Below are positions 1 through 10,559 of a DNA stretch of 33,015 nucleotides, piece by piece (position 1 is the stretch's first letter; the number at the start of each line of letters is the position of its first letter). The notes under the pieces are model-generated. The model was not told the origin of the DNA. It ran no database searches and saw nothing but the letters and a program-made list of their open reading frames with translations. Source of the DNA: Chara braunii (taxonomy: Eukaryota > Streptophyta > Charophyceae > Charales > Characeae); assembly GCA_003427395.1 (NCBI GenBank), contig BFEA01000400.1, forward strand, positions 1,315,206-1,348,220, in the 5' to 3' direction. The position numbers and the translations under genes were made by a program.

Positions 1-1341
1 GGTCTGACTAACTCTGGCAACGTCAATCTCATCAAGTTCCTAAATCCAAAAATCGGACAGCGTCTGACCTTGAAACCCTCGGGTAGAAACCCTCACAGGG
101 GTTTCTGTCCCGACAGCGCGTCATCTGATCCGTATCCAAAGTCCCCTGACCCCAGAGCAGCGAGGGGTTCGACCTCTAGGAGCGCAGATGACAGGTCACC
201 CACTCCCAAAAACTCTTGCGTCTACTGTAGAGGAGATGATCATATCAAGAGAGACTGCCCGGATCTCAAACGGGCAATAGATGATGGACTTGTCGTGCTT
301 GATGACCGCAAGTACGTCAAGTGGGCAGATGATCTGGGAGACGTATCAATGTTCCCTTCGATGAAGGAAAACGTAGACGCAAGGAAAGTAAAGCCGAGTA
401 AAGGGAAGGAACCGGTTAGGAGCCAGAGCATCAAGATAACTTTCAAAGGAGATATGGCAACTACACCCATAAGGGTGGCAGCTACCAAGTCGGTGAGAGG
501 CTCTACATCGAAGAAGACTGACACGGATTATGTGGTGGCAGAAAAGGATGGACAGCGGATCAATGTGGAGGAGGTTATTCTTTCACCGCGAAAGCGGGGA
601 GTGAAGAAGTTCTTGATGAAGAGTTCGTTGAATGATATTGACACGGTCGAGTCCCTGAGACAGGCCCTTCGGCAACCCATGCAGTGCTCTATTCTGGAAT
701 ATCTGGCAGCATCCAAGTCGGCTCGTGATGAGTTACAGATGATCACGCAAAAGACTCGCATACCTCTATTGGAGGAGGTTCATGTGGCCCCTAAGGCGGA
801 TGCTCCTACTGTAGCAGTATCAGAGGTGTCAGGTAGAGCAGATCGCATGGCGACAGTTCTTCTTGGTGGGATAGAAGGCGTGCCTCCAGACAAGTTTTAC
901 ATACTTGGAAGTGGGACCATGGAGGCGATCCTAAACGACGGAGCGGTTCTAGATGCTGTGATCGATAACGGCAGTGAGGCTGTCATTATAGACGAGGATC
1001 TGGCAGAGCAAGTTGGACTAGGACTCGATAGTTCATACTTGTTCGAGATAGAGACGGCTGATGGGAGAAAGCAACAGATCACAGGAGTCTGTCACAAAGC
1101 AGCCGTAGAGGTTCAAGGGGTACGCGTGACCCTGCCAGTCTTTGAAGTCAAGAACTGCAGCTCTGACTTGCTCTTGGGACGGACGTGGTTGAGCTATGTG
1201 CATGGGGTGACGATAGAGCGACCGGGCGGGAGCCAGACATTGTCTATTAAGAAGCTAGATGGGACGCGGGTTATGATTGAGACAGTGGAGCCTCGAGACC
1301 CGAGGAACAGAGCAGCTCTCGCAGAAAGGTGTGAGACCTAG
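1..1341 (+). pseudogene. Gag C-terminal part with CCHC zinc knuckle plus retropepsin-like protease (5' partial)
   Basis: The frame is open from base 1 to the TAG at 1339-1341; the first ATG, at 70, is internal and not a credible start. A zinc knuckle C-x2-C-x4-H-x4-C is encoded at 217-258, the nucleic-acid-binding part of Gag. Further on, the protease active-site motif Asp-Asn-Gly-Ser is encoded at 964-975, followed by the LLLGRTWL block (about 1165-1190), which matches the C-terminal retropepsin signature. The active site has Asn where Thr or Ser is usual, so activity is uncertain. A protease fused to Gag-like sequence is common in Ty3/Gypsy polyproteins. Basic, serine/proline-rich sequence precedes the knuckle. 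After 1277 the pol sequence continues in another frame. Confidence 0.85.
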
Positions 1342-1585
1342 TGATCGGATTAAGTCATTACCTGTCTCCAGCCGCACGGTGCGGTTTCGCGAGAAGAAGT
1401 ATGGACCTCTGCTCACAGAAGAAGAAGGCCGGATTGTAGAAGTGGAAGATTTAGGGCGCAGGCTGATAGTGGATGGCAACTCGTATCCAAAGGAGGTAGA
1501 TGAAAAATTTGGCGGCGTGGTATCTGTGTCTTTTTTAAGGGCACGGACCCCTATGGGGGGCTACCCAAGCGACACAAGCGAGTAG
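1277..1585 (+). pseudogene. Protease-RT linker region of pol, second frame
   Basis: This 102-residue stretch is rich in charged residues and carries no catalytic motif that I recognise. It overlaps the end of the gag-protease frame and ends just before sequence in the original frame resumes (codons from about 1561). A run of six G at 1554-1559 is a plausible site of the indel that switches the frame back. It is best read as the linker between protease and reverse transcriptase, displaced by two frameshifts. I do not treat it as a separate gene. Confidence 0.6.
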
Positions 1586-2364
1586 CTCAGAAGGTTAAGC
1601 CAGCGGCGGTGGGCCGCGAACGATCTGCACTGGTAGGGATAACGGAAGAAGAGATCGCAAAAAAAATTAAAGAAAGAAAGAAAAAGGAGCCGCAACGTCT
1701 AACGGAAGAGAGAATAGCAGGGATGGACATCGGAGATGGAAATCTGACCCCACAGGAACGGGAACGTGTGATAAAAATCTTAAAGACGTGCGATAAGGCT
1801 ATAGCTTTCAGCGACGCAGAGCGCGGTAGGGTCGACCCTCGTTACGCTAAGCCAGCAAGGATTTACACGATTCCACATGTTCCATGGAATGACGCAGGAT
1901 GGAAATACGCCCAAAAGGAGAAGGAAGAGGTTATCGCTTTCCTGAAAGAAAAGATGGCTTCTCATGTTGCAGAACCATCTGACAACGCTTATGCTAATCG
2001 ATGGTTCTTATTATGAAAGCCGAATGGCAAGATCCTGTGGATCCAAGACCTTCAGAAGGTCAACGCGGTAACGATTCGAGACGTAGGCTCCGTGCCTCAT
2101 GCCGACTTACTGGCTGAAGGCGCCGCGGGCAGGTCAATTTATTCGGTTTGTGATATGTTCTCAGGCTATGATGAGGTACCGCTTGATCCCAGGGACAGGC
2201 ACCTCACGGCTATGCACACGTCATTGGGACTGATACAGATGATGGTCGTCCTTATGGGTTGGACTAATGGGGTAGCCGTTTTTCAGAGAGTCATGGTAGC
2301 CGTCCTCAAGGACTTTATTCTTGACAAGGTTGAAGTTTTTTTGGATGACTTTCCTATAAAATGA
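1561..2364 (+). pseudogene. Reverse transcriptase, fingers and palm, with one internal stop
   Basis: The frame runs through a charged pre-RT region and the block around RIYTIPHVPWNDAG to the RT entry motif RWFLL-stop-KPNGK, where TGA at 2014-2016 interrupts the protein. RT continues with the block GRSIYSVCDMFSGYDEVPL, containing the first catalytic Asp region, then a GWTNGVAVFQRVM block matching the usual FGLxNAPxxFQ motif. The catalytic Asp-Asp pair appears as F-L-D-D at 2338-2349, with Phe in place of the usual Tyr. A second TGA lies at 2362-2364. The reading frame resumes immediately after it. Confidence 0.88.
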
Positions 2365-3318
2365 CCGGTAAAGAAAGATGAGACAGAGGTCGTGCTAGGA
2401 GTTAGAAGATTCGTCGAGCAGCACCTAACCGATATTTATACGATACTTGAGCAGCTGGACGATGCAAATTTGACGGTCAGCGGAACAAAGAGCCGATGGA
2501 CCGTCTCGACTATTAAGATCTTAGACTTTATCTGCGACTTAAGAGGACGCCGAGCGGATCCTGCAAAGCTAGACAAACTCCTAAATTGGTCGTCGCCGTT
2601 ACATAGCGCTACCGAGGTCCATCAATTTCTGGGAGTGGTCGGTTACTTGAGGATTTTCATACGCAGGTATGCGGAGAAGGTTGAGCCATTGAGGGTACTC
2701 CTTCGGAAGACTGAGAAATTCTACTGGGATTCCTCTCAGGAACTCGCTATGCAAGAGCTTAAAGATGAATTTAAGGAGGGAGGGCGTGTACTGGGCGTGT
2801 CGTTCCTTGATGATGAGGTCGAGAGACCCTTCATAGTATCCACGGATGTTTGACCTTGTTCAGTTGGAGGGCTGCTGTCTCAGAAGGATGCTGAAGGGAA
2901 GGAAAAACCGTTAAGATTTGAGAGTATGACACTTAATATGGCTGAGCGTAACTACAGTCAATTCAAGAAGGAAGTGTTAGCTGTTCTGCGGTATCTAGAC
3001 ACGTTCAGACACTATATCTACGGACGGCGGTTCATCTTGAGAGTAGATCCCACGGCGGTTGCCTCTGTCCTCTAGAAGGACTTTAGTCTGACGGACCCCA
3101 CCATCGCACGATGGTTAATACGGATTCGACTATATGATTACACAGTTGAGAGAATATCGGGTACTAAGAATGTCGTGGCGGATGGGCTTTCTTGGATCCC
3201 TCTTGAGGCCGAGCGCCCGATAGTAGTTGGAGCTCTGACAATGGCGGAGCCGAGACGCGCCGATCGATTTCTGGTTAACCTTTACGAGGGCAAATACCGA
3301 ATGATCGGGGTACACTTG
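2365..3318 (+). pseudogene. RT thumb/connection and RNase H
   Basis: The segment FLGVVGYLRIFIRRYAEKVEPL matches the conserved FLG-NYYRRFI thumb block of Ty3/Gypsy RT. RNase H follows: the first acidic site in VSTD at about 2845, the glutamate in SQFKKEVLAVL near 2970, the Asp in LRVDPT near 3050, and the final Asp in VVADGLSW near 3180. TGA at 2851-2853 and TAG at 3073-3075 fall inside RNase H, and the segment ends before TAA at 3319-3321. Acidic residues at all four expected sites are present despite the stops, which suggests fairly recent inactivation. Confidence 0.85.
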
Positions 3319-3321
3319 TAA

Positions 3322-4779
3322 GAAGAGGAGAGTCAAGATTCAGATATCCGGAGACAAGCAGCCCAGTACTGCCTTAGAGCGGGCCATCTATTCCGAAGAC
3401 CAGTCGGGTCGGGGATGCCCCTACGAGTAGTCTGTGATCCTGAAGAGAGACAGACGATAGTTGAGGAGCTTCACGGCGAGGTAGTCGGAGGTCATAGAGG
3501 AGTCTAAGGAACCTACGAAAAGGTACGCAGACTGTACTGGTGGGAGAGACAGTACAAGGACGTCGAGAGATACTGTATAACCTGCGAGGAGTGGTAGAAG
3601 AGAGCTCTTGTGAGAGTGGTAGAAGAGAGCTCTTGTGAAATACAAAGAGTCACTTCATCCATCCTATCTGACAAGGCCAGGAGAGAAGGTACATATCGAT
3701 CTGGTGAAAATGCCGAATGGAGTAGGCAATATGAACTATGTTGTGAATATACGAGATTACTTCACTGGGTTCGTGGACGGTAGACCTATCAGGAGTAAGT
3801 CGGCAAGGGAAGTGAAGAACTTCGTCCTAAAGTACTTATCTAGGTATGGATGTGTCAGCAAGATAGTAATGGATAGAGAGGAGGAATTTCTAGCTGACGA
3901 GGTTCAGAGTGTGTTCAAGAGAGTCGGGCGAGAGTTTCGATAGCCACCGCCTACCACCCACAGTCGAACTCTTAAGTAGAGAGGGAATACCAAACTTTGA
4001 TAGCGTCACTATCCAAGTGGTGCAAAGGTAAGGATAGCGATTGGCCACGATATTTTCGATACGCAATATGGGCGGACAACGTCACCGTCCGGGCTAGCAC
4101 TGGATACCCACCGTACACCTTGTGGTTCGGACGACATTGTCCTCTCCCCATAGAGTTTCACATCGACAGCTGGACAACCGTCGACTGGGCGGAAAGGATG
4201 TCTAGAGAGGAACTCATAGCTGCCCGAACAATACAGATAGCCTACAGTTTGGAAGACAACCTTATGACGACAGCAGATCGTCTGGCAGTGGAGAGAGACA
4301 AAGGTAAAGAGAGATGGGATAAGGGCGTGCGGATCAGGAAAGAGAGGGTGAGCGTAGGAGATATGGTCCTTCTCTACGACGCCGAACTGGAAACGACCTG
4401 GACCGGAAAACTCGCCAACAGATGGATGGGGCCTTACAGAGTGGTTGAGGCGCTCGACTGGGGTGCCTATATGATAGCAGAATTAGACGGATCCAAGTGG
4501 AAGGACCCAGTGGCAGGTGCTAGGTTAAAGTTGTTTAGACCCAGGTCTGCACCCACCTTATCGCTGACAGGCCCGAAAGGGAAAGGGAAGGCCAAAATGG
4601 AGGATGGAGCCCCCTCGAGAGGGGAAAGTTCCAAGAAGAGGAAAAGGGTGGAGAAAAGGAAGGTCAAAGGGTTGGCGATAGGAAAGAGGAAGAAATGGTT
4701 ATTCGTGCTCGGGAGAGCCAGACGGAGAGTTCGTATTAGACAAGCTGACGAGTCGGCACCTTTCTTGGGCCAACGTTAG
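3322..4779 (+). pseudogene. Integrase (HHCC, DDE core, GPY/F-like C-terminus), frameshifted
   Basis: The N-terminal zinc site is visible as H-x6-H (ELHGEVVGGH, about 3469-3500) and C-x2-C (YCITC, about 3571-3585). The core contains Asp in VHIDL, Asp in VMDREEEF, and Glu in VERE after an AYHPQSN block, the expected DDE triad. TAA at 3505, TAG at 3595 and TAA at 3973 interrupt it. A 25-bp tandem duplication at 3589-3638 shifts the frame by +1, and a single-base change near 3940 restores it. The C-terminus has RWMGPYRVVEAL, a GPY/F-like module. After it comes a basic tail with a KKRKR cluster that resembles a nuclear localisation signal. The last open segment runs from about 3976 to 4779. Confidence 0.88.
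3589..3638 (+). repeat. Perfect 25-bp tandem duplication inside integrase
   Basis: The 25 bases at 3589-3613 are repeated exactly at 3614-3638. The length is not a multiple of three, so the event alone moves the reading frame by one and accounts for the switch of the integrase core into another frame. The premature TAG is present in both copies, so that stop probably predates the duplication. Confidence 0.97.
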
Positions 4780-5400
4780 AAGAAAAAGAGAATCCTACCC
4801 AAGGCAAAATCCCGAAGAAAAAGGAAAGTCAAGAAACATTTTCTTAGCCCCAGAACTCATAACAAACTGAAACATAAGACAATTAAACACCGACGTGGGC
4901 GTCCTTTACGGGCAATCACGCTGAAGCTCGTCCGCTTGGTTTGACGTAAGTGGTTAGGTCTCGACGGGGGCGTCGAAGAGGTACGGGCTAACTGTCAGGC
5001 GGCCACAAGGGATGGGCCGCCTGAAATCTGCCGCTTTGGGGACTTAGGCCCAAAGACAAGTCCGTGTTTTGACGGTACTCTTGTTTGACCAGGCGGCAAA
5101 AATTAGGGGTACTCAGGACACCCCTGATTTTGGGCGCACTGAACCTTACGAGTAACCCTAAAAAACGCGGAGGGTTGACCCCTGTTCCAGGGCGTTGGCG
5201 CCTGCCTACTTTCTGTCATTTTTGAGCCTACAAGCAAAAAGGCTACTCGCGGGAGGCAAGCGCAACAGCAGGCCTTGGATCGGCCCTTTTATCCGACCCT
5301 GCGGGTGGGGTAGTGCGGCCTAAAAATTTCCTTACTTCTGATAGCAAATCTAGAAACGAAAGGAAAGCCGAGGAAGAAACAAACACGGAGAAAAGCGAGA
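4780..5400 (+). other. Probable 3' noncoding end or LTR of the Ty3/Gypsy element
   Basis: No coding sequence is visible. The stretch is purine-rich just after the integrase stop and then contains a 9-bp perfect inverted repeat at 4996-5004 and 5015-5023 (CAGGCGGCC / GGCCGCCTG). An A-rich segment near 5340-5400 precedes an AT-rich region. LTR boundaries cannot be set because the other LTR is outside the window. Confidence 0.4.
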
Positions 5401-5990
5401 TATTTGGTACATTACCAAATTTCTGTTGTATATGATTGTATATTAAAAAGAAAATTTATTTGTTATTGCCTGCAATAAATTCAAAAGTAAAAAAAATGAT
5501 TGGAGCAATTAGAAGGATAGGAAAACAAGGAAATTTCAGTAATTCCTCATAATCCCTTTGGAGTTCAATTTTTGTAGAATAATGATATTTTTTTATTTTC
5601 TGAAAATAGAATTAAAAGAGAGAGGAGAAAGTTAAAAATGATAAAAGAGACTATAATTCATGATTATTAGAAAGTCTGATACATTTTTGTCTAGATTATC
5701 CCTTGTCGGCATATAACTCAGATTTTTTTTTTTTCTGTAATTCTAGCGAGTTTTCTCCAGTCACCGATAATCACGATTCTGTGCATCATTAACCCGATTT
5801 ACCTGATAGTTGACCCTACTAACTGAGTGTATGAGAGGAGAGGCCGCATCGTCAGTATGGGATGGTATTATTCTGGTGCTACTCTGATATCTGGTACGAG
5901 GTACGAGGATGTTCATGTTCTCCAGCACCCTGCGGCATCCAACATAGCGCAGGTCCAGTGACGGTCCGACGTCGACATGGTACGCTACTC
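5401..5990. other. AT-rich unassigned sequence
   Basis: No open frame of note. A small perfect inverted repeat ATTTGGTA-CAT-TACCAAAT lies at 5402-5420 and a poly(T) stretch is near 5727. Nothing else recognisable. Confidence 0.5.
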
Positions 5991-5995
5991 GGCAC

Positions 5996-6500
5996 CATTT
6001 TCAGGTCCGGTATTGCCCTGAGATTGAATCATTTTCAGATTTGGAACCAGTCTCGCGATTTATTCTTGGTTTGGGAATGTCACGATGATTTATTTCCAGG
6101 TTCGATACCGTTGACGCATTATATTCCAGGTTCGGAATCATCACGATGGTTTAATTAAGGTCTGGGACCTCGAGGTATATTGTTCCAAGCCCAGAACTAC
6201 TGTGCCATTTGTTTCGGGCTCCACGCCATCAGCTTTTTCCAGGATCGGTACCACGAAGACAGTTCATTTCAAGTTAGGAACCACTATGACGGTTTATTTC
6301 CTGGTTCGGTATCACAACAACATTTTATTTCCAGGTTCAAATCAGCTCCTATGGGACGATCTCGGGTACGGAGCCACAACTGCGGTATATTTTTAGATTC
6401 GACTTCACCATGGAACGCCTCACTGTGACCCTTTTCAGGTCCGCCATCTGGTCAGTGGGGTATGCGTTATGAAGCAATTTTCAGGATCCGAAATGGTTCA
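5996..6500 (+). repeat. Degenerate tandem repeat, about 30-bp unit
   Basis: A motif close to TTTCCAGGTTCGGAAC recurs with its TCCAGG-like core near 6001, 6035, 6065, 6095, 6125, 6155, 6184, 6213, 6238, 6269, 6299, 6330, 6360, 6393, 6435 and 6481. Most intervals are 29-31 bases. Copies are strongly diverged. Because the period is ten codons, open frames across it (for example 6180-6428) show a loose ten-residue repeat, but interrupting stops and divergence argue against a gene. Confidence 0.8.
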
Positions 6501-6519
6501 ACTTACATTTATTTCAGAC

Positions 6520-7522
6520 TCGTCTTCGGCCCTGCATCCGCACGCTTCAGACCCTACATTGGTTCGACGTTGGAATGACATAAGCAACTGCGGGGTCTCA
6601 GGACAGAGATTATCGCGGTATCAACATGTATCACTCTCGCTTTGGTCCGGCTAATGACAATGCTGGCGATTGGGGAATTTCGAAATGGTTATGTCAAGTC
6701 TGGCGAAGAACCAAAGTCGTGGTTGACCGCAGAATTACCCCTTTGGGACACAGGTGTAGGCCCCTGACCCAGTCGGAAGTGGACAGTTTGGAACGGTACT
6801 GAATTCCGGCTGGATCGGCCTGGGTATGCCTTGATTTGACCGGGCTTGAGGGGGTGAATCCGAGCTGCCACCCCACGCCCGGGTTGGCCCTGCTATGACA
6901 GGGGATCACCTGATTGGCTTGGCTATAACAGTTGCGCCTTGGAACAGCTAACTTGGAGCGGGCATTTGAAATTCTCATCTGGACACCGCTGCTGCAGTAC
7001 TCAGTTTAATGATTCAGGCCTTCGCTGAATTGTGCTGACCAGCTATTTTTTTCCACTGACCCCACGATCCGTAGTCGTACTTTGCGGGGCCGCGTGGAGG
7101 TACCAGAAGGGAGAATGCTGACACAGAGGCCAAGGATACAATTAAAAGGAGGCTGAGATCCCATGTATTGGGCCCAAATCGCTGTGGGATACGGGCTCGG
7201 GTAATAGCTCGAGTGCTAAACCTGCCGGGACGCCAGGCGGTGGGGGCGGACAGGGGAGATCACACTGCCACGTCGTATATGTGCGGAGGACAACATGAGC
7301 CGGAGGTGCTGAGGGATACGTAAGGCACATGGGCGGTTGCAAAGGGGACAGTATGCACGGTGTTCCCGGCCCACTTCGGAAGGGAATGCAGGCGGAGAGA
7401 AGGGGAGATGCGCACGGTGTGCCCAGCGCAGGTATGCAGGCGGGGGCAGTTGAGGGACGGAGGTGACGGAAAGCATGCAAGGTGTACGCAGGCTACCGCA
7501 AACTCGTGCAGGCAGTTAGGGG
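6520..7522. other. Unassigned GC-rich sequence
   Basis: Only short overlapping open frames occur on both strands, none with a recognisable domain. The 7340-7520 part is purine-biased on the plus strand and contains variants of GTGCGCACGGTGTGCCC-like text, possibly decayed repeats leading into the 208-bp array. Confidence 0.4.
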
Positions 7523-7938
7523 GAACGGACGGAGGAAGGCGCAGAAGAGATGCATGGCGCCCTGGGTTCATGTGTGCATCCGAGGGAGACAGTGCGCAAA
7601 CGGTTAGAGGTGTGTCCCGTGCACGACGCGCTACACAGAAGGGTGAGCTGCGGTAGTGTCGTGACAGTGCTTCGAGCAGGAACTGAACAATCCGGTTGAG
7701 GCTCATGTCACGGGGGGCATGGACATGAGGGAACAGACGGAGGAAGGCGCAGAAGAGATGCGTGGCGCCCTGGGTTCACGTGTGCACCCGAGGGAGACAG
7801 TGCGCAAATGATTAGAGGTGTGTCTCGTGCACGACGCGCTATACAGAAGGGTGAGCTGCGGTAGTGTTGTGACGGTGCTTCGAGCAGGAACTGAACAATC
7901 CGGTTGAGGCTCATGTCACGGGAGGCATGGACATGAGG
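7523..7938 (+). repeat. Two tandem copies of a 208-bp unit
   Basis: Sequence at 7523-7730 is repeated with few substitutions at 7731-7938, and a third copy begins at about 7939 (ACGGACGGAGGAAG) but diverges within about 20 bases. The open frames across the array read similarly in each copy and are explained by the repeat rather than by a protein-coding gene. Confidence 0.93.
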
Positions 7939-8219
7939 GATACGGACGGAGGAAGAGGGCAACGCAGTGAGCCTGGCGGGGGCTGCCTTCCTTGGAGCTT
8001 GATTCAAAGGCGGAAGAGTCAAGAGTGCTGATTGGTGGTCTGTTGAGTAAGTGGGAGAGAAGGAGAGACTGGTTCGGGAAGGGATTACAAGAGTGCGGAC
8101 GAAGAGGAGAATCGGGAATCGGGAACCGCATGTTCAAGCAACGAACGGGGCCTCCGTGCTTCACCTTGTTTTCTGATTTGGAGGCGGGATAAGGGGGTCA
8201 GCGCCGAAGGCACTTCGCT

Positions 8220-8480
8220 CGCCAGCCTATCAAGTCTCCCGCTGATGCGGGATCAGATACTAAACTGCACTTCGCAGCTCAGCCTATCAAGTATTCGCAG
8301 TTGCGGACCAGACACCACACTGCATTACGGAGAACAGCAACATTTCAGCTTGATCAGCTGATCGAGATCTTCGTTGTTGCGGGCCAGACACTGCACTGCA
8401 TTTCGCTGATTGAACTAATCAAGTTCCGCCGCCGCTGGGACCACGCACTGTACTACGCTAAGAACGAGTTTCCCCACCAC
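8220..8480 (+). repeat. Degenerate tandem repeats, 57-74-bp units
   Basis: Four diverged units begin near 8228, 8285, 8359 and 8416 with TATCAAGT-like text. Each contains a GCGGRxCAGACACxxCACTGCA-like middle and a TTCGC block. Spacing is 57, 74 and 57 bases. No coding signal. Confidence 0.7.
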
Positions 8481-10240
8481 AGTCAGCGCTAATTTGATCA
8501 GGTAACCAAACAGACCCATCACTGGTGGGCTCGATCACCTTTGATGGATGGCTAATCAACCCTTCGGCCGAACAGGCAAACAAGCAGCCCTACTGTTGAC
8601 GTGACCGCCCCCTCCGGCTAAGTGGGCAATCTGACAAAACCATTCCCTGCTAAGAGCAGGCCAGAGAGCATGACCTTTCTTTATTTTTGAATTATTTAAT
8701 TTTATTTATTAATTGATAAGGGTAGGGCAGGACGAAGGAGGTGTATCGAAGTCGAGCACGGACAAAGAGGGTGTGTTGCTGTGAGTAAGAAAGTCGAAGA
8801 GTCACCGTGAGCGGGAGAGAGGAGTCGCGGTGAGAAAAGGGAAGGGCCGCCGGGGACGAGATGAGTGAATGTGATGGTCTGGGAGAAAATCCCATATGAG
8901 GGAATTACGCATTTTCTTTTGTATGGAACCTAAGTATCCCTTGTCAATGTGATCAATTGGTCGCTTGTTGTTCACTTTATTTCTTTCCTTTCATATGACA
9001 ATGCTGAGCGAGTGTAAAGGGGCCCCGCCAACGGGCTGAAGCAGTTAGGTTCAAACCATCTCCGTGTGGGACAGGGAAGAAAGAGAGAAGACCATTGGTC
9101 TTGCCCGCGCCNTACAGCAAAGAACTCCTCTTCCGCCTGTGAGGACGAGCAAGGGTGCTTTTGGGAGAAAGAGTGTGTGTGAAAATGAGCGGGCAGGCAA
9201 GGGAATAGTGAAGAGTGAGCGGGCGAAAACGCGACTGTGTTCTTGTCCAATTGGGTCGACTCTCTCTCGAGCTTATCTGCAAATGGAAATTGGTTGTTCG
9301 TGTTCAGTCCAATCTAGAGTTCATCCCTATCTAGTTGATGGCTGGCCAATGAGTCAGTGGATGATGCAGCAAGGGAACATTTTCTGATCAATAACTGAAT
9401 TTGGGGTTGAAACGATCATTATTACCTTGCTGGTCTATGATTGAATCTGAGGCCTATGCGACCTTTCCTTCTTTTCTGTTCGGCGTTTAAGTCCGAAGTC
9501 AAAAGCTNTTGCTTTTTTTTTTTTTTCATTTCTGTTATTTTTTTTTGCGCACTTCGCTTTCGATCGACCCCCACTTCAAGCCATAACTCTGGGCTACAAA
9601 ACGAACTGAGTTGACGGTCGGGTTAATTGCGATACCTTGCTGGTCGCTGAAGACCTCGGAAGTGGGCGCGACGAGTGACTAGCGTTGTTGCCCTTGGCTT
9701 CGGCGAACAGCAAGTGCCCCTCCCCGGGTTTCCTCACAACGTGTCCTGATGGCGACACGTGTATTCCCCTCCTTGGATTGTCAAAGGCCCTCCCTGAGGA
9801 ACTAGTAGTAGAGAAGTACTGCCACGTCGGACGACGTCCACACGCATTCGAACGGTAAGTGGCATGGAAGAGCTCCGCGTGTCGATCGATTAGAGAAATC
9901 GACATGTGTCAACAAGCAAGCAGGAGCTTGCTAATATTGGAACCCCCTGGGCGTCACATATGTGACGAACCACTTTCTGCAACGCACGATTTTCTGCGCG
10001 GTCGCAATGAGGGGTCCTAAGCTGGGAAGGTTGGGCCCATTACGGGAGATTGGGATGGATGGGGAATTGCATCAGTATCCTCGTTTCTTTGTCTTTTTCG
10101 TCGCTTTTTTCGGATGGTTGGGTTCGGGGCGATCGATTGATTGATTGGCTGTGTCTGCGGCGCGCCGACGAGCGCGCGATTAATAAATGTTGACGTCCCT
10201 CTAAGTTCTGGTAATTCCGTGTTCTTCGCGCATGCATGCA
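8481..10240. other. Unassigned sequence with two ambiguous bases
   Basis: No recognisable coding region on either strand. Single N characters at 9112 and 9508 mark unresolved assembly positions; the second is next to a poly(T) tract. GGTTCAAACC near 9051 resembles a tRNA B box, but no cloverleaf can be folded around it. Confidence 0.5.
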
Positions 10241-10243
10241 CGC

Positions 10244-10250
10244 TATAAAT
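10244..10250 (+). promoter_or_regulatory. Possible TATA box of an RNA polymerase II promoter
   Basis: TATAAAT follows a run of alternating GCATGCATGCA and precedes a GC-rich region with a (GA)8 microsatellite at 10507-10523, a combination seen in plant 5' leaders. No convincing coding exon follows, although CTCGTAAGT near 10786 resembles a splice donor. Treat as a weak candidate only. Confidence 0.25.
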
Positions 10251-10506
10251 TTCGGTTGCGGGATTAGTTAGCTTTCTTAACCAGCAGTTGGAAGCTCGGG
10301 GTTGCGCGATAAGAGAGGGTCTGCACACGAACGAAGTAAGAGGTGAGCAGAGCAGGAGTCGGGCGACCCGACGAGCTGGTGCCAAACGCGCGGGGTTGAC
10401 GCCGGCCACGACGGACTGTGGGCGCGGACGAACCTGACGGGTGCGGGAGGACTAAACGGGGTGACGGCTTCGTGGGTTGGTGCGCGACGACGGACTGTCC
10501 GCATCG

Positions 10507-10523
10507 GAGAGAGAGAGAGAGAG
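10507..10523 (+). repeat. (GA)8 microsatellite
   Basis: Uninterrupted GA dinucleotide run within a purine-rich leader-like stretch. Confidence 0.9.
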
Positions 10524-10559
10524 GAAGAGGGAGTTGAGGTTGATGAACGCGGTTTTGCT

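Larger units (their letters stand above)
1..4779 (+). mobile_element. Ty3/Gypsy LTR retrotransposon, internal region, decayed
   Basis: Domains follow the order CCHC zinc knuckle, aspartic protease, reverse transcriptase, RNase H, integrase with HHCC and DDE parts, and a GPY/F-like C-terminus. Integrase after RNase H is the Ty3/Gypsy order and excludes Copia. The reading frame is open from base 1, so the start of gag and the 5' LTR lie outside the window. Pol is interrupted by stops at 2014, 2362, 2851, 3073, 3319, 3505 and 3595, by another at 3973, and by frame changes near 1277-1341, 1555, 3613 and 3940. The element cannot encode a working polyprotein. No chromodomain is visible; a lysine/arginine-rich tail follows the integrase instead. 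Confidence 0.93.

Noticed and set aside
7260-8022. Paired minus-strand frames with near-identical peptides
   Set aside because: The similarity is produced by the 208-bp tandem repeat, not by related proteins.
9040-9062. tRNA-like B box (GGTTCAAACC)
   Set aside because: No acceptor, D or anticodon arm can be folded around it.
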